A stretch of 48,337 nucleotides of DNA from Marivivens sp. Lineage in GTDB: Bacteria; Pseudomonadota; Alphaproteobacteria; Rhodobacterales; Rhodobacteraceae. Positions 33,110 through 43,904 of the stretch are shown piece by piece. Each line of letters starts with the position of its first letter. Within the stretch, counting starts at the first letter, position 1. A program made the position numbers and the translations under genes. Below the pieces are notes generated by a model. It was not told where the DNA came from, searched no databases, and worked only from the letters and a program-made list of their open reading frames with translations. The stretch lies in assembly GCA_017643845.1 (NCBI GenBank), contig JAEPMR010000017.1:1572-49908 (forward strand), written 5' to 3'.

Positions 33110-34152
33110 AGAAGGGATCCTTTGTAGCTGACCCCGTCGCCAGCGGTGACACGCCCAAGATCAAAGACAGTTTCGCCCTCGGCCTCTAAAGTGTCCCTTA
33201 GCGTAGCGGCCGCATCTGCAGAGACCACGAGGATCATTCCGATCCCAGCATTGAACGTCTTGAGAAGTTCTGCCTCTTCTAGCGCGGCTCCTTCGGCCAG
33301 CCATTCGAAAACCGGGGGAAGTGACCATGATCCCAGATCAATCTCCGCACCCAATCCTTCGGGCAGAACACGCGGGAGGTTTTCAGTAAGCCCGCCGCCA
33401 GTAATGTGGGCCAGTGCATGAACACCACCCTGACGCACCGCTGCAAGCGCCGCTGTGACATAGAGCCGTGTGGGCGCCAGTAGCGCCTCGCCAACGGACT
33501 GCCCGTTCGCAAAGGGCGCGGGGTCGGTCCAGGACAGGCCTGCCCGTTCAACCACACGGCGCACCAATGAATAGCCATTGGAATGAACGCCATTTGAGGC
33601 GAGTCCCAAGAGTACATCACCCTCGCTTACGCCAGACGGCAGGTCGGCACCGCGCTCCATCGCGCCAACGGCAAATCCTGCCAAATCGAAATCACCGGCC
33701 TCATACATCCCCGGCATTTCCGCTGTCTCGCCACCGATAAGCGCACACCCCGAATCCTTACACCCCTGCGCAATCCCGTTGATGATCCGCGTCGCGGATT
33801 CGATGTCGAGCTTTCCCGTTGCAAAATAATCGAGGAAAAATAGAGGCTCGGCACCCTGACATACGAGGTCATTGACGCACATAGCGACCAGATCAATCCC
33901 GATTGTATCAACATTGCCCGTGTCGATTGCAATCCGCAGTTTGGTGCCGACCCCATCCGTCGCAGCAACCAGAATCGGATCCTGATATCCCGCGTTCTTG
34001 AGATCGAACAGCGCACCGAAACCACCAAGTCCCGCCATCACGCCAGACCGTGTCGTTGCTTTGGCCGCAGGCTTGATGCGCTCGACAAGAGTATTCCCTG
34101 CATCGATATCGACGCCCGCATCTGCATAGGTGAGTTGGGATTTTTCAGTCAT
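33106..34152 (-). CDS. purM: Phosphoribosylformylglycinamidine cyclo-ligase
   Basis: 348 residues; ATP-dependent closure of FGAM to AIR (step 5). [21 protein letters not shown] and [15 protein letters not shown] are diagnostic. First gene of purM-purN on the minus strand. Upstream gap of 101 bp is shared with the divergent tRNA gene. Confidence 0.97.
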   Translation of the reverse strand: MTEKSQLTYADAGVDIDAGNTLVERIKPAAKATTRSGVMAGLGGFGALFDLKNAGYQDPILVAATDGVGTKLRIAIDTGNVDTIGIDLVAMCVNDLVCQGAEPLFFLDYFATGKLDIESATRIINGIAQGCKDSGCALIGGETAEMPGMYEAGDFDLAGFAVGAMERGADLPSGVSEGDVLLGLASNGVHSNGYSLVRRVVERAGLSWTDPAPFANGQSVGEALLAPTRLYVTAALAAVRQGGVHALAHITGGGLTENLPRVLPEGLGAEIDLGSWSLPPVFEWLAEGAALEEAELLKTFNAGIGMILVVSADAAATLRDTLEAEGETVFDLGRVTAGDGVSYKGSLL

Positions 34153-34215
34153 GACGCCCCGCTTTCTGAGATTGCCACCCCCTACCCCATGAACTCAAAA
34201 AGAGCCAGTCACAAC

Positions 34216-34243
34216 TTGACGCGGCGCAATGCTCTGCTACGAC
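34216..34243 (+). promoter_or_regulatory. Promoter of the CAU tRNA gene
   Basis: TTGACG (34216-34221), 16-bp spacer, TACGAC (34238-34243); the tRNA begins 10 bp later. The strong -35 with weak -10 is usual for stable RNA promoters in this group. Confidence 0.55.
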
Positions 34244-34253
34244 GCTTCTCGGC

Positions 34254-34330
34254 GGGCCTGTAGCTCAATTGGTTAGAGCAGAGCGCTCATAACGCTTTGG
34301 TTGGGGGTTCGAGTCCCTCCGGGCCTACCA
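34254..34330 (+). tRNA. tRNA with CAU anticodon, probably tRNA-Ile2 (lysidine type)
   Basis: 77-nt cloverleaf including encoded CCA. Acceptor GGGCCTG / CGGGCCT, D arm GCTC/GAGC, anticodon loop CTCATAA, T arm with TTCGAGT. The acceptor and D-arm sequence GGGCCTGTAGCTCA resemble tRNA-Ile rather than elongator or initiator tRNA-Met, so I favour Ile2, whose C34 is modified by TilS to read AUA. Elongator Met cannot be excluded without model scoring. Confidence 0.9.
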
Positions 34331-34335
34331 TCACC

Positions 34336-35616
34336 CTAAAGAGGGATGATGATTTCCGCCTTAAGCCCCCCCAATTGGCTTTCTCCCAAACGGATTGTTC
34401 CCCCGTGGAGCCGCGCGATATCCGATACAATCGCCAGACCGAGCCCTACGCCCGGCCCTGAATTCTGATTCCGCGACGGATCGAGCCGCGCAAACGGCTT
34501 GAGCGCCTCGTCGCGTTGCTCGGGTGGAATTCCTGGCCCGTTATCCTCCACAATCAGCGCAAACGAACGCTCGTAACCCCGAGCTGTAACAAGGATCTCG
34601 CTGCCGTAACGACGGGCGTTCTCTATCAGGTTCGTCAGCGCCCGCTGAAGCGCGATCGGACGCACTAGAACCGTTTCCGGTAATCGTCCATCGATTCGAA
34701 GTGACACCGGAGGTCCGCTTCGGGCCACGCGTTCGACACAATCTTTCAGCCAAGGCTCGAGCGCCAGCGGCTCAGAGGGGTCAGCACCACTATCACGCGC
34801 ATAGTCTAGAAACCCGTCAAGCAGCCGTTCCATATCATCTACATCCCTGCGCAGTGGCTCCGCGCTGGCCTCATCCATCAGCGCCAGACCCAAACGCAAT
34901 CTTGTAAGCGGCGTTCGCAGGTCATGACTAACGCCTGACAGCATCATTGTGCGCGTCTGTTTTTGTCGTTCGATGCGCGCCCGCATGTCCAGAAACGCCG
35001 TTGCCGCTGCACGGACTTCGGTCGCCCCGGCAGGGGTCAGCGGCAGGACACGCCCGCGACCGAACTCAGTCGCCGCATGTGCGAGCCTGCGAATCGGACG
35101 CAGTTGATTTCGCAGGAACAAAAACGCGATCACCGTGACGACGATCCCAGAAATCAACAGAATCACTAAAAGCTGGTGTGGGTTTCTGGCCGACAACCGT
35201 TCTCTCGGAAATGTCGCAACGACCGTTTGCCCATTAAACTCAAGCCAAAGCGCGGCATCGGTGTCTTGTCCCATTACGAGCGCGCGCGCCTCGGGTATCT
35301 CAGCCCGCAGAGTCTCCGCGATAGTTGTCCCTGTAAAATCATAAAAAGGCCAACTGTCGTCAGGGATCCCGGCCTCCGTGCGCGCCATCGATATGCCTAG
35401 GCGGCCGATCTCTTCCCCCGCGCGCCAAGCGTCCCGCACAAAAGAAATCTCCCGCGCCGCGGCCACGCTCATCTGCGCACTGACCTGCTCGAAATGGCGT
35501 TGCAGCAAAACGACCGTTAGAACCACTTGCAACAGGATCACCGGCAGGACCAAAATGGCGAACGCCCGTCCGTAAAGGCTGCGTGGCAAATAATCTTTGA
35601 GCGTTCTTCGGGCCAT
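34336..35616 (-). CDS. EnvZ-like sensor histidine kinase
   Basis: 426 residues from ATG 35616. Two transmembrane helices (about 17-37 and 150-172) flank a periplasmic domain of roughly 110 residues, then HAMP (RRLAHAATEFGRGR), HisKA with SGVSHDLRTPLTRLRLGL (phospho-acceptor His), and HATPase boxes LIENARRYG, VEDNGPGIP and GVGLGLAIV. The architecture and HDLRTPLTR box match EnvZ-type kinases paired with OmpR-type regulators. No response regulator gene adjoins it. The upstream in-frame extension to 35727 overlaps the divergent hydrolase gene and is rejected. Confidence 0.88.
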   Translation of the reverse strand: MARRTLKDYLPRSLYGRAFAILVLPVILLQVVLTVVLLQRHFEQVSAQMSVAAAREISFVRDAWRAGEEIGRLGISMARTEAGIPDDSWPFYDFTGTTIAETLRAEIPEARALVMGQDTDAALWLEFNGQTVVATFPRERLSARNPHQLLVILLISGIVVTVIAFLFLRNQLRPIRRLAHAATEFGRGRVLPLTPAGATEVRAAATAFLDMRARIERQKQTRTMMLSGVSHDLRTPLTRLRLGLALMDEASAEPLRRDVDDMERLLDGFLDYARDSGADPSEPLALEPWLKDCVERVARSGPPVSLRIDGRLPETVLVRPIALQRALTNLIENARRYGSEILVTARGYERSFALIVEDNGPGIPPEQRDEALKPFARLDPSRNQNSGPGVGLGLAIVSDIARLHGGTIRLGESQLGGLKAEIIIPL

Positions 35617-35661
35617 GCTTGGCACGCTAGCCAATGGTCCGCAGTTAGGAAAGTGTGAAGC

Positions 35662-36561
35662 GTGTCTAACCCTGAAGACCTTCTCATCTGTGCGTTTTCC
35701 GACTGCCTTGTCCGACTTCGTGCACAAAATGCGTCGCCAATGACCTATAGCGGCACCAACACCTATATTCTCGGTCGAGATACCGTCACTGTGATTGATC
35801 CTGGACCGGACGATTCACGCCATCTGACGGAGATTCTCGATATCATCTCCGAGCGGCCTGTCACTCGGATTCTGGTGACGCACAGCCATCGCGACCATTC
35901 CGCTCTCGCGCTTCGGCTGTCGCATGAGACAGGTGCACCTGTTCTCGCGTTCGGCACTTCCGAAGCGGGTAGAAGTGACATCATGAGGCGGCTTGCACCG
36001 CAGCTGAATGCCGAAGGTGGCGAGGGCGTGGATGTCTCCTTTCACCCCGATCAGATTCTGTCCGACGGCGCATCAATCACGGTTGACGGCTCGGAACTTT
36101 TGGCGATCCATACACCGGGTCACATGGGGAACCATATGTGTTTTCTGTGGAACGGCACCTTGTTCTCGGGCGACCATATTATGGGATGGGCCAGTTCACT
36201 GATCTCGCCGCCAGATGGCGATTTGAATGATTTTCTTGCCTCATGCCGGAAACTTCTGACGTTGCCCTTGGATCTGATTCTTCCCGGCCATGGCGCTCCA
36301 ATCTTGTCACCCGAAATGCGCGTAAACCAGCTCATCACCCATCGCGACACACGGACAAAGGCGCTTCTCGAGGCACTCAAAGCCGGTCCCGCAACGCCGC
36401 GCGCTCTGACCGAAAAGCTATATACCGACATCCCGTCGGCATTGCTTCCCGCAGCAGAGCGCAACGTCCTCGCCCATCTCATCGCCCTCTATGCGGAGGC
36501 CCGGCTGACCACCAACGGCCCCGTCAATGCCACTGCAATCTTCTCCCTCCGAGACCAATGA
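35662..36561 (+). CDS. Metallo-beta-lactamase-fold hydrolase (LACTB2-like)
   Basis: 299 residues from GTG 35662 (AGGAAAG upstream). Zinc motif VTHSHRDHSAL (HxHxDH), later HTPGHMGNH, FSGDHIMG and PGHGAP give the remaining ligands. A C-terminal winged-helix of about 60 residues (TPRALTEKLYTDIP) is present, as in LACTB2 and related RNases or hydrolases. Substrate not assigned. Divergent from the EnvZ-like kinase, 45 bp between starts. Confidence 0.88.
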   Translation: MSNPEDLLICAFSDCLVRLRAQNASPMTYSGTNTYILGRDTVTVIDPGPDDSRHLTEILDIISERPVTRILVTHSHRDHSALALRLSHETGAPVLAFGTSEAGRSDIMRRLAPQLNAEGGEGVDVSFHPDQILSDGASITVDGSELLAIHTPGHMGNHMCFLWNGTLFSGDHIMGWASSLISPPDGDLNDFLASCRKLLTLPLDLILPGHGAPILSPEMRVNQLITHRDTRTKALLEALKAGPATPRALTEKLYTDIPSALLPAAERNVLAHLIALYAEARLTTNGPVNATAIFSLRDQ

Positions 36562-36592
36562 CAACTTCTTCGATTTTTCTGCCAAATGCCTC

Positions 36593-36621
36593 TGGACGCC
36601 GGAAAATCACATTGCTATATC
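36593..36621 (+). promoter_or_regulatory. tRNA-Asn promoter
   Basis: TGGACG (36593-36598), 17-bp spacer, TATATC (36616-36621), 10 bp before the tRNA start; same layout as the CAU tRNA promoter. Confidence 0.55.
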
Positions 36622-36631
36622 GCCCACGTGT

Positions 36632-36706
36632 TCCGGCGTAGCTCAGCGGTAGAGCAGTTGACTGTTAATCAATTGGTCGTAGGTTCGATCCCTACCGCCG
36701 GAGCCA
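36632..36706 (+). tRNA. tRNA-Asn (GUU)
   Basis: 75-nt cloverleaf: acceptor TCCGGCG / CGCCGGA (perfect), D arm GCTC/GAGC, anticodon loop CTGTTAA with GTT, T arm TAGG-TTCGATC-CCTA, encoded GCCA end. Confidence 0.96.
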
Positions 36707-36712
36707 AAAATC

Positions 36713-36743
36713 AAAAACCCAGCGTTAAATCGCTGGGTTTTGT
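36713..36743 (+). terminator. Terminator after tRNA-Asn (also faces nadC)
   Basis: Stem AAACCCAGCG (36715-36724) / CGCTGGGTTT (36731-36740) with a six-base loop; T-rich on the plus side and A-rich on the other (AAAAATCAAAAA), so it may work in both directions and close nadABC too. Confidence 0.88.
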
Positions 36744-36786
36744 GCTTTTTGGGCTCGACACTGAGTTTGCTACACAATTTTGCCCG

Positions 36787-37632
36787 TCAGAAATCCAGCC
36801 CCAGGTCGAGCACTTTGCTCGAGTGGGTCAGCGCACCCACTGAAATGTAACCGACACCCGTCGCCGCTACTTCGCCGATCCGGTCTAGGCTCATGTTTCC
36901 GGATGCTTCCGTGACGATCTTGTCACCGACCATCCGAACAGCCTCAGCCAAAGTCGCGGTGTCCATATTATCCAGAAGCACCACATCAGCCCCACCGCAT
37001 GCCAGTACTTCTTCAAGCTGGTCGAGCCGGTCCACTTCGATCTCGACCCGAACCATGTGTGATGCATTCTCCTTAACGGCTGTTAAGACTTGCGCGATCC
37101 CGCCAGCGGCCGCGATATGGTTGTCTTTTATCAGAATGGCGTCGGAAAGGCTGAAGCGATGACTGCTGCCACCACCGTGCAACACTGCCTGTTTCTCGAC
37201 GATCCGTAATCCGGGCGTTGTCTTGCGAGTGCATGTGATCCGCGCCGTTGTCCCGCGTGTCTGCTCTACAAATGCGGCCGTCATCGTCGCGATTCCAGCC
37301 ATCCGCCCCGCAAAATTCAGAGCAACGCGTTCGCCGGCTAGGATCGACGCAGCACTCCCCGTCACCGTCATCAAGACATCGCCCACTGCACAGTTTTCGC
37401 CATCGGGAATTCGCACGTCGATTGCCAAAGCCGGGTCGACCAGACCAAAGGCAAGCCGCGCCACCTGCATTCCCGATACCCGCCCTGCCTCACGCGAGAC
37501 GATCCTCGCGGAATACTCCAGGCCGTCAGGCACCACCGCGCGCGTTGTCACATCACCAAACTGACCCAAGTCTTCCATAAGCGCCGCCCGAATAATCGGC
37601 TCCAGGATGAGGTCAGGCAATTTTACCGTCAT
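36787..37632 (-). CDS. nadC: Nicotinate-nucleotide pyrophosphorylase (quinolinate phosphoribosyltransferase)
   Basis: 281 residues; converts quinolinate and PRPP to nicotinate mononucleotide. NFAGRMAGIATMT, TRKTTPGLRIVEKQAV, HRFSLSDAILIKDNH and EIEVDRLDQL are family signatures, including the basic quinolinate-binding residues. ATG overlaps the nadB stop (ATGA). Last gene of nadA-nadB-nadC. Confidence 0.97.
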   Translation of the reverse strand: MTVKLPDLILEPIIRAALMEDLGQFGDVTTRAVVPDGLEYSARIVSREAGRVSGMQVARLAFGLVDPALAIDVRIPDGENCAVGDVLMTVTGSAASILAGERVALNFAGRMAGIATMTAAFVEQTRGTTARITCTRKTTPGLRIVEKQAVLHGGGSSHRFSLSDAILIKDNHIAAAGGIAQVLTAVKENASHMVRVEIEVDRLDQLEEVLACGGADVVLLDNMDTATLAEAVRMVGDKIVTEASGNMSLDRIGEVAATGVGYISVGALTHSSKVLDLGLDF

Positions 37633-39164
37633 GTTGGTTCCCTTACTGTCGCTTGGGTCAGGTCCTGTGCGATGGCGTTGCACTCATCTGCGCGAAAATG
37701 ACTACCGCAAGACGCCTCGCGTGCCAGAGCCGCTTCAGCGATTGCCAGCGCCGCGTAGCACATATTCAAGAAGCGAACATCGTGAGTGTGCGTGTTCATC
37801 AGGCGCGTGATCTCATGAACGGCGCGCTCCAGCCCAACTTGAGTGCGCACGACGCCCACATCGCGGCTCATCAGTTCCCGCAAAGAGGCAATCGCTGCGT
37901 CATTGTGCGGCACATCTGGCGCAGTCTCGCCGAAATCAATCTCGATTTCATCCTTAGCCGAACAATTCCGGACCGATTTTACAATGTCGTTTGCAGCACG
38001 TCGGGCGAAGACAAGTGCCTCTAACAAGCCGTTCGACGCAAGCCGATTGGCACCATGCAACCCCGTGCAGGCGACCTCTCCACAGGCCCAAAGACCACTG
38101 AGGCTGGTCCGGCCCCATGCATCTGCCGCCACGCCTCCCATATGGTAGTGCGCGGCGACCGTCACGGGGATCGGCTCATGAGCCGGGTCGATACCGCCGC
38201 GCAGACAGGACGCCGTGACGGTCGGAAACCGCTCGGCCATCTCCGATCCGATCGCTGCTCGCACATCCAAAACCGGCGCGCGGCCCGCCTGCTCCTCGGC
38301 AAAAATGCTCCGCGCAACAATATCGCGCGGCGCGAGCTCTCCGCGCGGATCCGCCTTCAACGCAAACCGCTCGCCCTCGGAATTCAGAAGTAATCCACCC
38401 GCCCCGCGGAGCGCCTCCGTCGCCAACGGACAGGGATCAAGTCCCAGATCAATCGCCGTTGGATGAAACTGTACGAATTCGGCGTCCCGAACCTCTGCAC
38501 CGGCTCGTATGGCAAGTCCCAATACCTCGCCCCGGATCTCTTTGGGGTTTGTCGTCTTTGCATAAAGCCCACCGACACCCCCTCCGGCAAGCAAGACCGC
38601 CGGGCAAAGCAATTGCCGCCGTTCGCCGCCACCATTTGCATGCATAAGCTCCACACCATGCACGCGTTCACCTTCACTACAAAGTCCCGTCGCCACCACA
38701 CCTTCGAGGATTTGCACCGAAGGACAGACGCTCACCGCGGCCAACAAGCGCTCCATGATCTTTGATCCGGCCTGATCGCCCCGCACCCGAACCACTCGCG
38801 GGGCCGAATGTGCCGCTTCGTGGTTTAGCACGTATCGCCCCTCAGCATCGCGATCAAACGGAGTGCCCAATGCGGCAAGCTCAAGGATATGATTGCGTGC
38901 CTCTGAGGTGACCAATGCCGCTATCTCGGGATCCACCACACCAGCACCGGCGGCAATAGTGTCCTCCGCATGGGCTTCGGGGCTGTCATACTCCGCCATC
39001 GCCGCGGCCACACCACCCTGCGCCCAGGCTGAACTTGCTCCCGAACCGACAGAAACCGGCGAAATCATCAAAACCGGCAGCGGAGACAATTCCAGAGCGG
39101 CGTAAAGCGCCCCAAGCCCCGCACCGACGATTACCACCCGATTGGTTTCGAGAAACTCCGCCAC
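37629..39164 (-). CDS. nadB: L-aspartate oxidase
   Basis: 511 residues; FAD enzyme making iminoaspartate from aspartate. N-terminal dinucleotide fold VVIVGAGLGALYAAL, then GSGASSAWAQGGVAAA, the active-site region HYHMGGVAADAWGRTSLSGLWACGE, and GLHGANRLASNGLLEALVFARRA. C-terminal helical domain present. 13 bp downstream of nadA. Confidence 0.97.
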   Translation of the reverse strand: MAEFLETNRVVIVGAGLGALYAALELSPLPVLMISPVSVGSGASSAWAQGGVAAAMAEYDSPEAHAEDTIAAGAGVVDPEIAALVTSEARNHILELAALGTPFDRDAEGRYVLNHEAAHSAPRVVRVRGDQAGSKIMERLLAAVSVCPSVQILEGVVATGLCSEGERVHGVELMHANGGGERRQLLCPAVLLAGGGVGGLYAKTTNPKEIRGEVLGLAIRAGAEVRDAEFVQFHPTAIDLGLDPCPLATEALRGAGGLLLNSEGERFALKADPRGELAPRDIVARSIFAEEQAGRAPVLDVRAAIGSEMAERFPTVTASCLRGGIDPAHEPIPVTVAAHYHMGGVAADAWGRTSLSGLWACGEVACTGLHGANRLASNGLLEALVFARRAANDIVKSVRNCSAKDEIEIDFGETAPDVPHNDAAIASLRELMSRDVGVVRTQVGLERAVHEITRLMNTHTHDVRFLNMCYAALAIAEAALAREASCGSHFRADECNAIAQDLTQATVREPT

Positions 39165-39177
39165 GCGGCCGATCTCC

Positions 39178-40230
39178 TCAGGCCGCGAGCTTGCGGCTCA
39201 GGTCAATCATCCGTTGCACGGCATTTCGCGCGCCCTCCGCCACAGACGCATCCACCTCTACAGGCGTCTGCATTGTATGCAGAGTCCACAAGATCTTCTC
39301 CAGCGTGATTTTTTTCATATAAGGGCACATGTTGCAGGGACCGACGAAATCGACAGCTGGATTGGCCTCAGCGATATTCGAGGCCATCGAACATTCGGTG
39401 ACCAGCATCGCCTTTGCTGGCTGCTCTTTCGCCACATAGTCGATGATCCCTGCGGTGGACCCGCTGAAATCGGCTTCTGCGATCACCTCCGGCGGGCATT
39501 CAGGGTGTGCGATGATCCGCGTTCCGGGGTTCCAGGAGCGGAACTCACGCAGATCCTGCGCGGTGTATTGCTCGTGAACGATGCAGGCACCATCCCACCA
39601 CACGATCCGTTTATGAGGAACCTGTTTCGCGACATTCTGCGCAAGGTACTTGTCCGGCGTCATAATTACCGTGTCATTCGGCAGACCAGCAACAATCTGC
39701 GCTGCGTTCGATGACGTGCAACAGATGTCAGACGCGGCCTTTACCTCTGCTGTGGTGTTTACATAGCTCACCACCGGCGCACCAGGGTAGCGCGCGCGCA
39801 TTTCTGCAATCCCGGCCGGTGTGATGCTCTCCGCCAGCGAACAACCTGCTTCCATATCAGGGATCAGGACCGTCTTTGCTGGATTGAGGACTTTCGACGT
39901 CTCGGCCATGAAGTGCACGCCGCATTGTACGATTACATCGGCCTGCACGCGGGTTGCCTCAACCGCAAGCTGGAGACTGTCACCGACCACATCCGCAACG
40001 CCATGATAGATTTCCGGCGTCATGTAATTATGAGCGAGGATAACAGCGTTCCGCTCGGACTTCAGTGCGTTGATCGCTGCGATATAGGGCGCGAATTTTG
40101 CGAAGTCGAACGGTGTCACCGACGCTTCAATCCGTCCGTAAATGTCACCCATCTGTTCCGCCAGATCGGGGTTGGGTGACAAATCATAGGCCACTTCCAG
40201 CTCATTGCGGATGGTCGTCAGATCGAGCAT
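39178..40230 (-). CDS. nadA: Quinolinate synthase
   Basis: 350 residues; 4Fe-4S enzyme condensing iminoaspartate with dihydroxyacetone phosphate. AVILAHNYMTPEIYHGVADVVGDSL, VQCGVHFMAET, and CNMCPYMKKITLEKI hold the cluster cysteines and substrate residues. ATG 40230 follows GAGGAGAGC. 75 bp downstream of guaB; could be read from its own promoter or from guaB. Confidence 0.97.
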   Translation of the reverse strand: MLDLTTIRNELEVAYDLSPNPDLAEQMGDIYGRIEASVTPFDFAKFAPYIAAINALKSERNAVILAHNYMTPEIYHGVADVVGDSLQLAVEATRVQADVIVQCGVHFMAETSKVLNPAKTVLIPDMEAGCSLAESITPAGIAEMRARYPGAPVVSYVNTTAEVKAASDICCTSSNAAQIVAGLPNDTVIMTPDKYLAQNVAKQVPHKRIVWWDGACIVHEQYTAQDLREFRSWNPGTRIIAHPECPPEVIAEADFSGSTAGIIDYVAKEQPAKAMLVTECSMASNIAEANPAVDFVGPCNMCPYMKKITLEKILWTLHTMQTPVEVDASVAEGARNAVQRMIDLSRKLAA

Positions 40231-40305
40231 CGAATGCTCTCCTCGGTCGATTTTGCAGGTGCGGCATGTTCTTTCACCATGCCGCAGCGAATGCAAGCTA
40301 GGGAC

Positions 40306-41790
<1,485 letters not shown>

Positions 41791-41847
41791 CTATTTCACT
41801 TCTCGACCCGAATGAAAAGGCCCGAAACGCGCATCGGCGCGAATGTC

Positions 41848-42822
41848 TCAGGCGCGTGCCGCTCCGGTCTGCTGCGCGAGCTTCCCGTTTCCCCATGCCT
41901 GCCAGACCCGCATGGCGATATACGGGTTCAACACGCTTACCAGTATGAGAGTGATCAGGCCCGCAATCGAGAAAGCCCATGATCCCTCCGCATAGCCCAG
42001 CATCATCAGGAGCGTCGCCGCACTCGCCAACGGGAAGGTCAATGCTCCCCACATAGGCGTAAATCCGGCTTCCAACATGCTCCTTCCCCGAACGAAGAGC
42101 AGAGCCAGCGCCGCAATGAGCAAGAGACCCGCTGCCAGGGCGATTGTTTCATATCCGAGTAACAGAGCGACCGAGCCCAAAAGCGCCAGCGGTGCCAGAT
42201 GAATTGCCAGCAGTGGGCGCTGAGGGCCAGGAAATGAATCTGTCCGCGCCTGATAGGCGCTTGCCAGCCAGATCAACACTGCCAAAACCAACGAAACCCA
42301 AAAAACGACCGTTGAGAACCCAACATACCCCAAAGGCACAGCGGCCTGCGGCGTCACGATAAACCCCACAAAATGGAGATGGAAAATTGGTGTCACGCGG
42401 CGAGCCTCTGGTGCCGAACTGAACAAGATCACGATCATCGCCACCACCAGCATCACATGGGCGCCCACACCAACCCACAAAACGATATGCGCCGCCTCCG
42501 GCATGATCGGCACGAGAACACCCGCAAGGAGATAACTACTCAAAATCATCGCAGCGATACCGGCACGACCGGGTAATACGGTGAGGTCCTCCAATACCAC
42601 GCTCGGGCGGCGTAACAGTTTGCGTCCGTATGCCGCCAATCCAACAACAAGCATCAGCCCCGCAATAGTAGCGACGATCTGGCCAAGCCACGGCGTCTGG
42701 CCCGCCCCACCGACTGCAACCCGCCAACCATTTGCCAGGGCAAATAGCCCCAAAATCGGCGGAAAAATTGCCGGAGGCACCCGCGAACCAAACGGCGCCT
42801 TTCCTGTTTCTGCGTTTGTCAT
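41848..42822 (-). CDS. TDT/TehA-SLAC1 family transporter
   Basis: 324 residues, about ten transmembrane helices. VPPAIFPPILGLFALANGWR is the family start, and FHLHFVGFIVTPQAAVPLGY holds the central-pore region. Members include TehA (tellurite) and plant SLAC1 anion channels; others carry dicarboxylates or sulfite. ATG 42822 with AAGG upstream is used; the frame extends further but overlaps the divergent ureohydrolase gene. Confidence 0.85.
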   Translation of the reverse strand: MTNAETGKAPFGSRVPPAIFPPILGLFALANGWRVAVGGAGQTPWLGQIVATIAGLMLVVGLAAYGRKLLRRPSVVLEDLTVLPGRAGIAAMILSSYLLAGVLVPIMPEAAHIVLWVGVGAHVMLVVAMIVILFSSAPEARRVTPIFHLHFVGFIVTPQAAVPLGYVGFSTVVFWVSLVLAVLIWLASAYQARTDSFPGPQRPLLAIHLAPLALLGSVALLLGYETIALAAGLLLIAALALLFVRGRSMLEAGFTPMWGALTFPLASAATLLMMLGYAEGSWAFSIAGLITLILVSVLNPYIAMRVWQAWGNGKLAQQTGAARA

Positions 42823-42906
42823 CTGCCCAACCTTGTTTTCGGCCTTGCCCTTGCCGCTGTACCCAAGCCAATCTGGACCAAACCGGCGGATAAGGGAAGA
42901 GAACAC

Positions 42907-43863
42907 ATGCAAGGTCACGGATATGATGCAGGTCGTCTGGATTTGCCATTCGTCGGCATTTCCACATTCGGCAAACGCCCTTATGTGAGCGACTGGTCGC
43001 AGATTGACGCGGATGTTGCTGTCCTCGGTGCGCCGTTTGATTTCGGCACGCAATGGCGCTCAGGCGCTCGTTTCGGTCCGCGCGGCATCCGTGAGGCTTC
43101 GACCCTGTTCAGCTTCGGCCATGCGGGTGCCTACGATCATGAGGACGACGCAACCTACCTCCCTGCCTCGGTCCGCATCGTAGACATAGGCGATGCCGAT
43201 ATCGTTCACACCGACACGATGAAAAGCCACACCAATATCGAAGCCGGTGTGCGTGCAATTCTCAAAGCAGGCGCACTTCCCGTCACTCTTGGAGGTGATC
43301 ATTCCGTTAACATCCCCTGCATCAACGCATTTGACGACCAAGGCGATATTCACATCCTTCAAATCGACGCCCATCTCGATTTTGTCGATGAACGCCACGG
43401 TGTCCGCTTCGGTCACGGCAATCCAATGCGCCGCGCAGCTGAGAAGCCATATGTAACAGGTCTCACGCAGGTCGGCATTCGAAACGTCTCCTCGACCGCC
43501 AAGGAGGGCTACGACGCTGCCCGCGCTATGGGGTCTGACATTCTGTCCGTCCGTCAGGCGCGCAAACTGGGTGCCGAAGCCCTCACAGCCCGCATCTCCG
43601 AAGGTGCGCGCATCTATATCACGATCGACATCGACGGATTCTGCCCCTCAATCGCCCCTGGTACGGGAACGCCCAGCCATGGAGGTTTCCTTTACTACGA
43701 GGTTCTGGAACTCCTTCAGGCCGTTGCCAATCGCCACGAGATCGTTGGTATTGATTTGGTCGAGGTCGCGCCCGACTACGATCAAACTGGCGGCACCGCC
43801 ATCCTCGCGGCGCAGATTCTGCTAAATACTTTAGGGTTCATCTTCCACGCGCGGGGTCACTGA
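42907..43863 (+). CDS. Agmatinase-family ureohydrolase
   Basis: 318 residues. Mn-binding motifs: LGGDHS near 127, QIDAHLDF near 150, and TIDIDGFCPSIAPGTGTP near 240; these give the His and four Asp ligands. The ligand loop reads DIDGFCPS where agmatinases and arginases usually have D-x-D-x-x-D-P; the changed residue is not a metal ligand but faces the active site. So the substrate may be another guanidino compound (guanidinobutyrate, guanidinopropionate or similar). GGGAAGAG precedes the ATG. Divergent from the TDT gene. Confidence 0.85.
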   Translation: MQGHGYDAGRLDLPFVGISTFGKRPYVSDWSQIDADVAVLGAPFDFGTQWRSGARFGPRGIREASTLFSFGHAGAYDHEDDATYLPASVRIVDIGDADIVHTDTMKSHTNIEAGVRAILKAGALPVTLGGDHSVNIPCINAFDDQGDIHILQIDAHLDFVDERHGVRFGHGNPMRRAAEKPYVTGLTQVGIRNVSSTAKEGYDAARAMGSDILSVRQARKLGAEALTARISEGARIYITIDIDGFCPSIAPGTGTPSHGGFLYYEVLELLQAVANRHEIVGIDLVEVAPDYDQTGGTAILAAQILLNTLGFIFHARGH

Positions 43864-43904
43864 CCCGCGCAAATACTTCCCTGCATTAGAAGCGCGGCAC
43901 TGGG

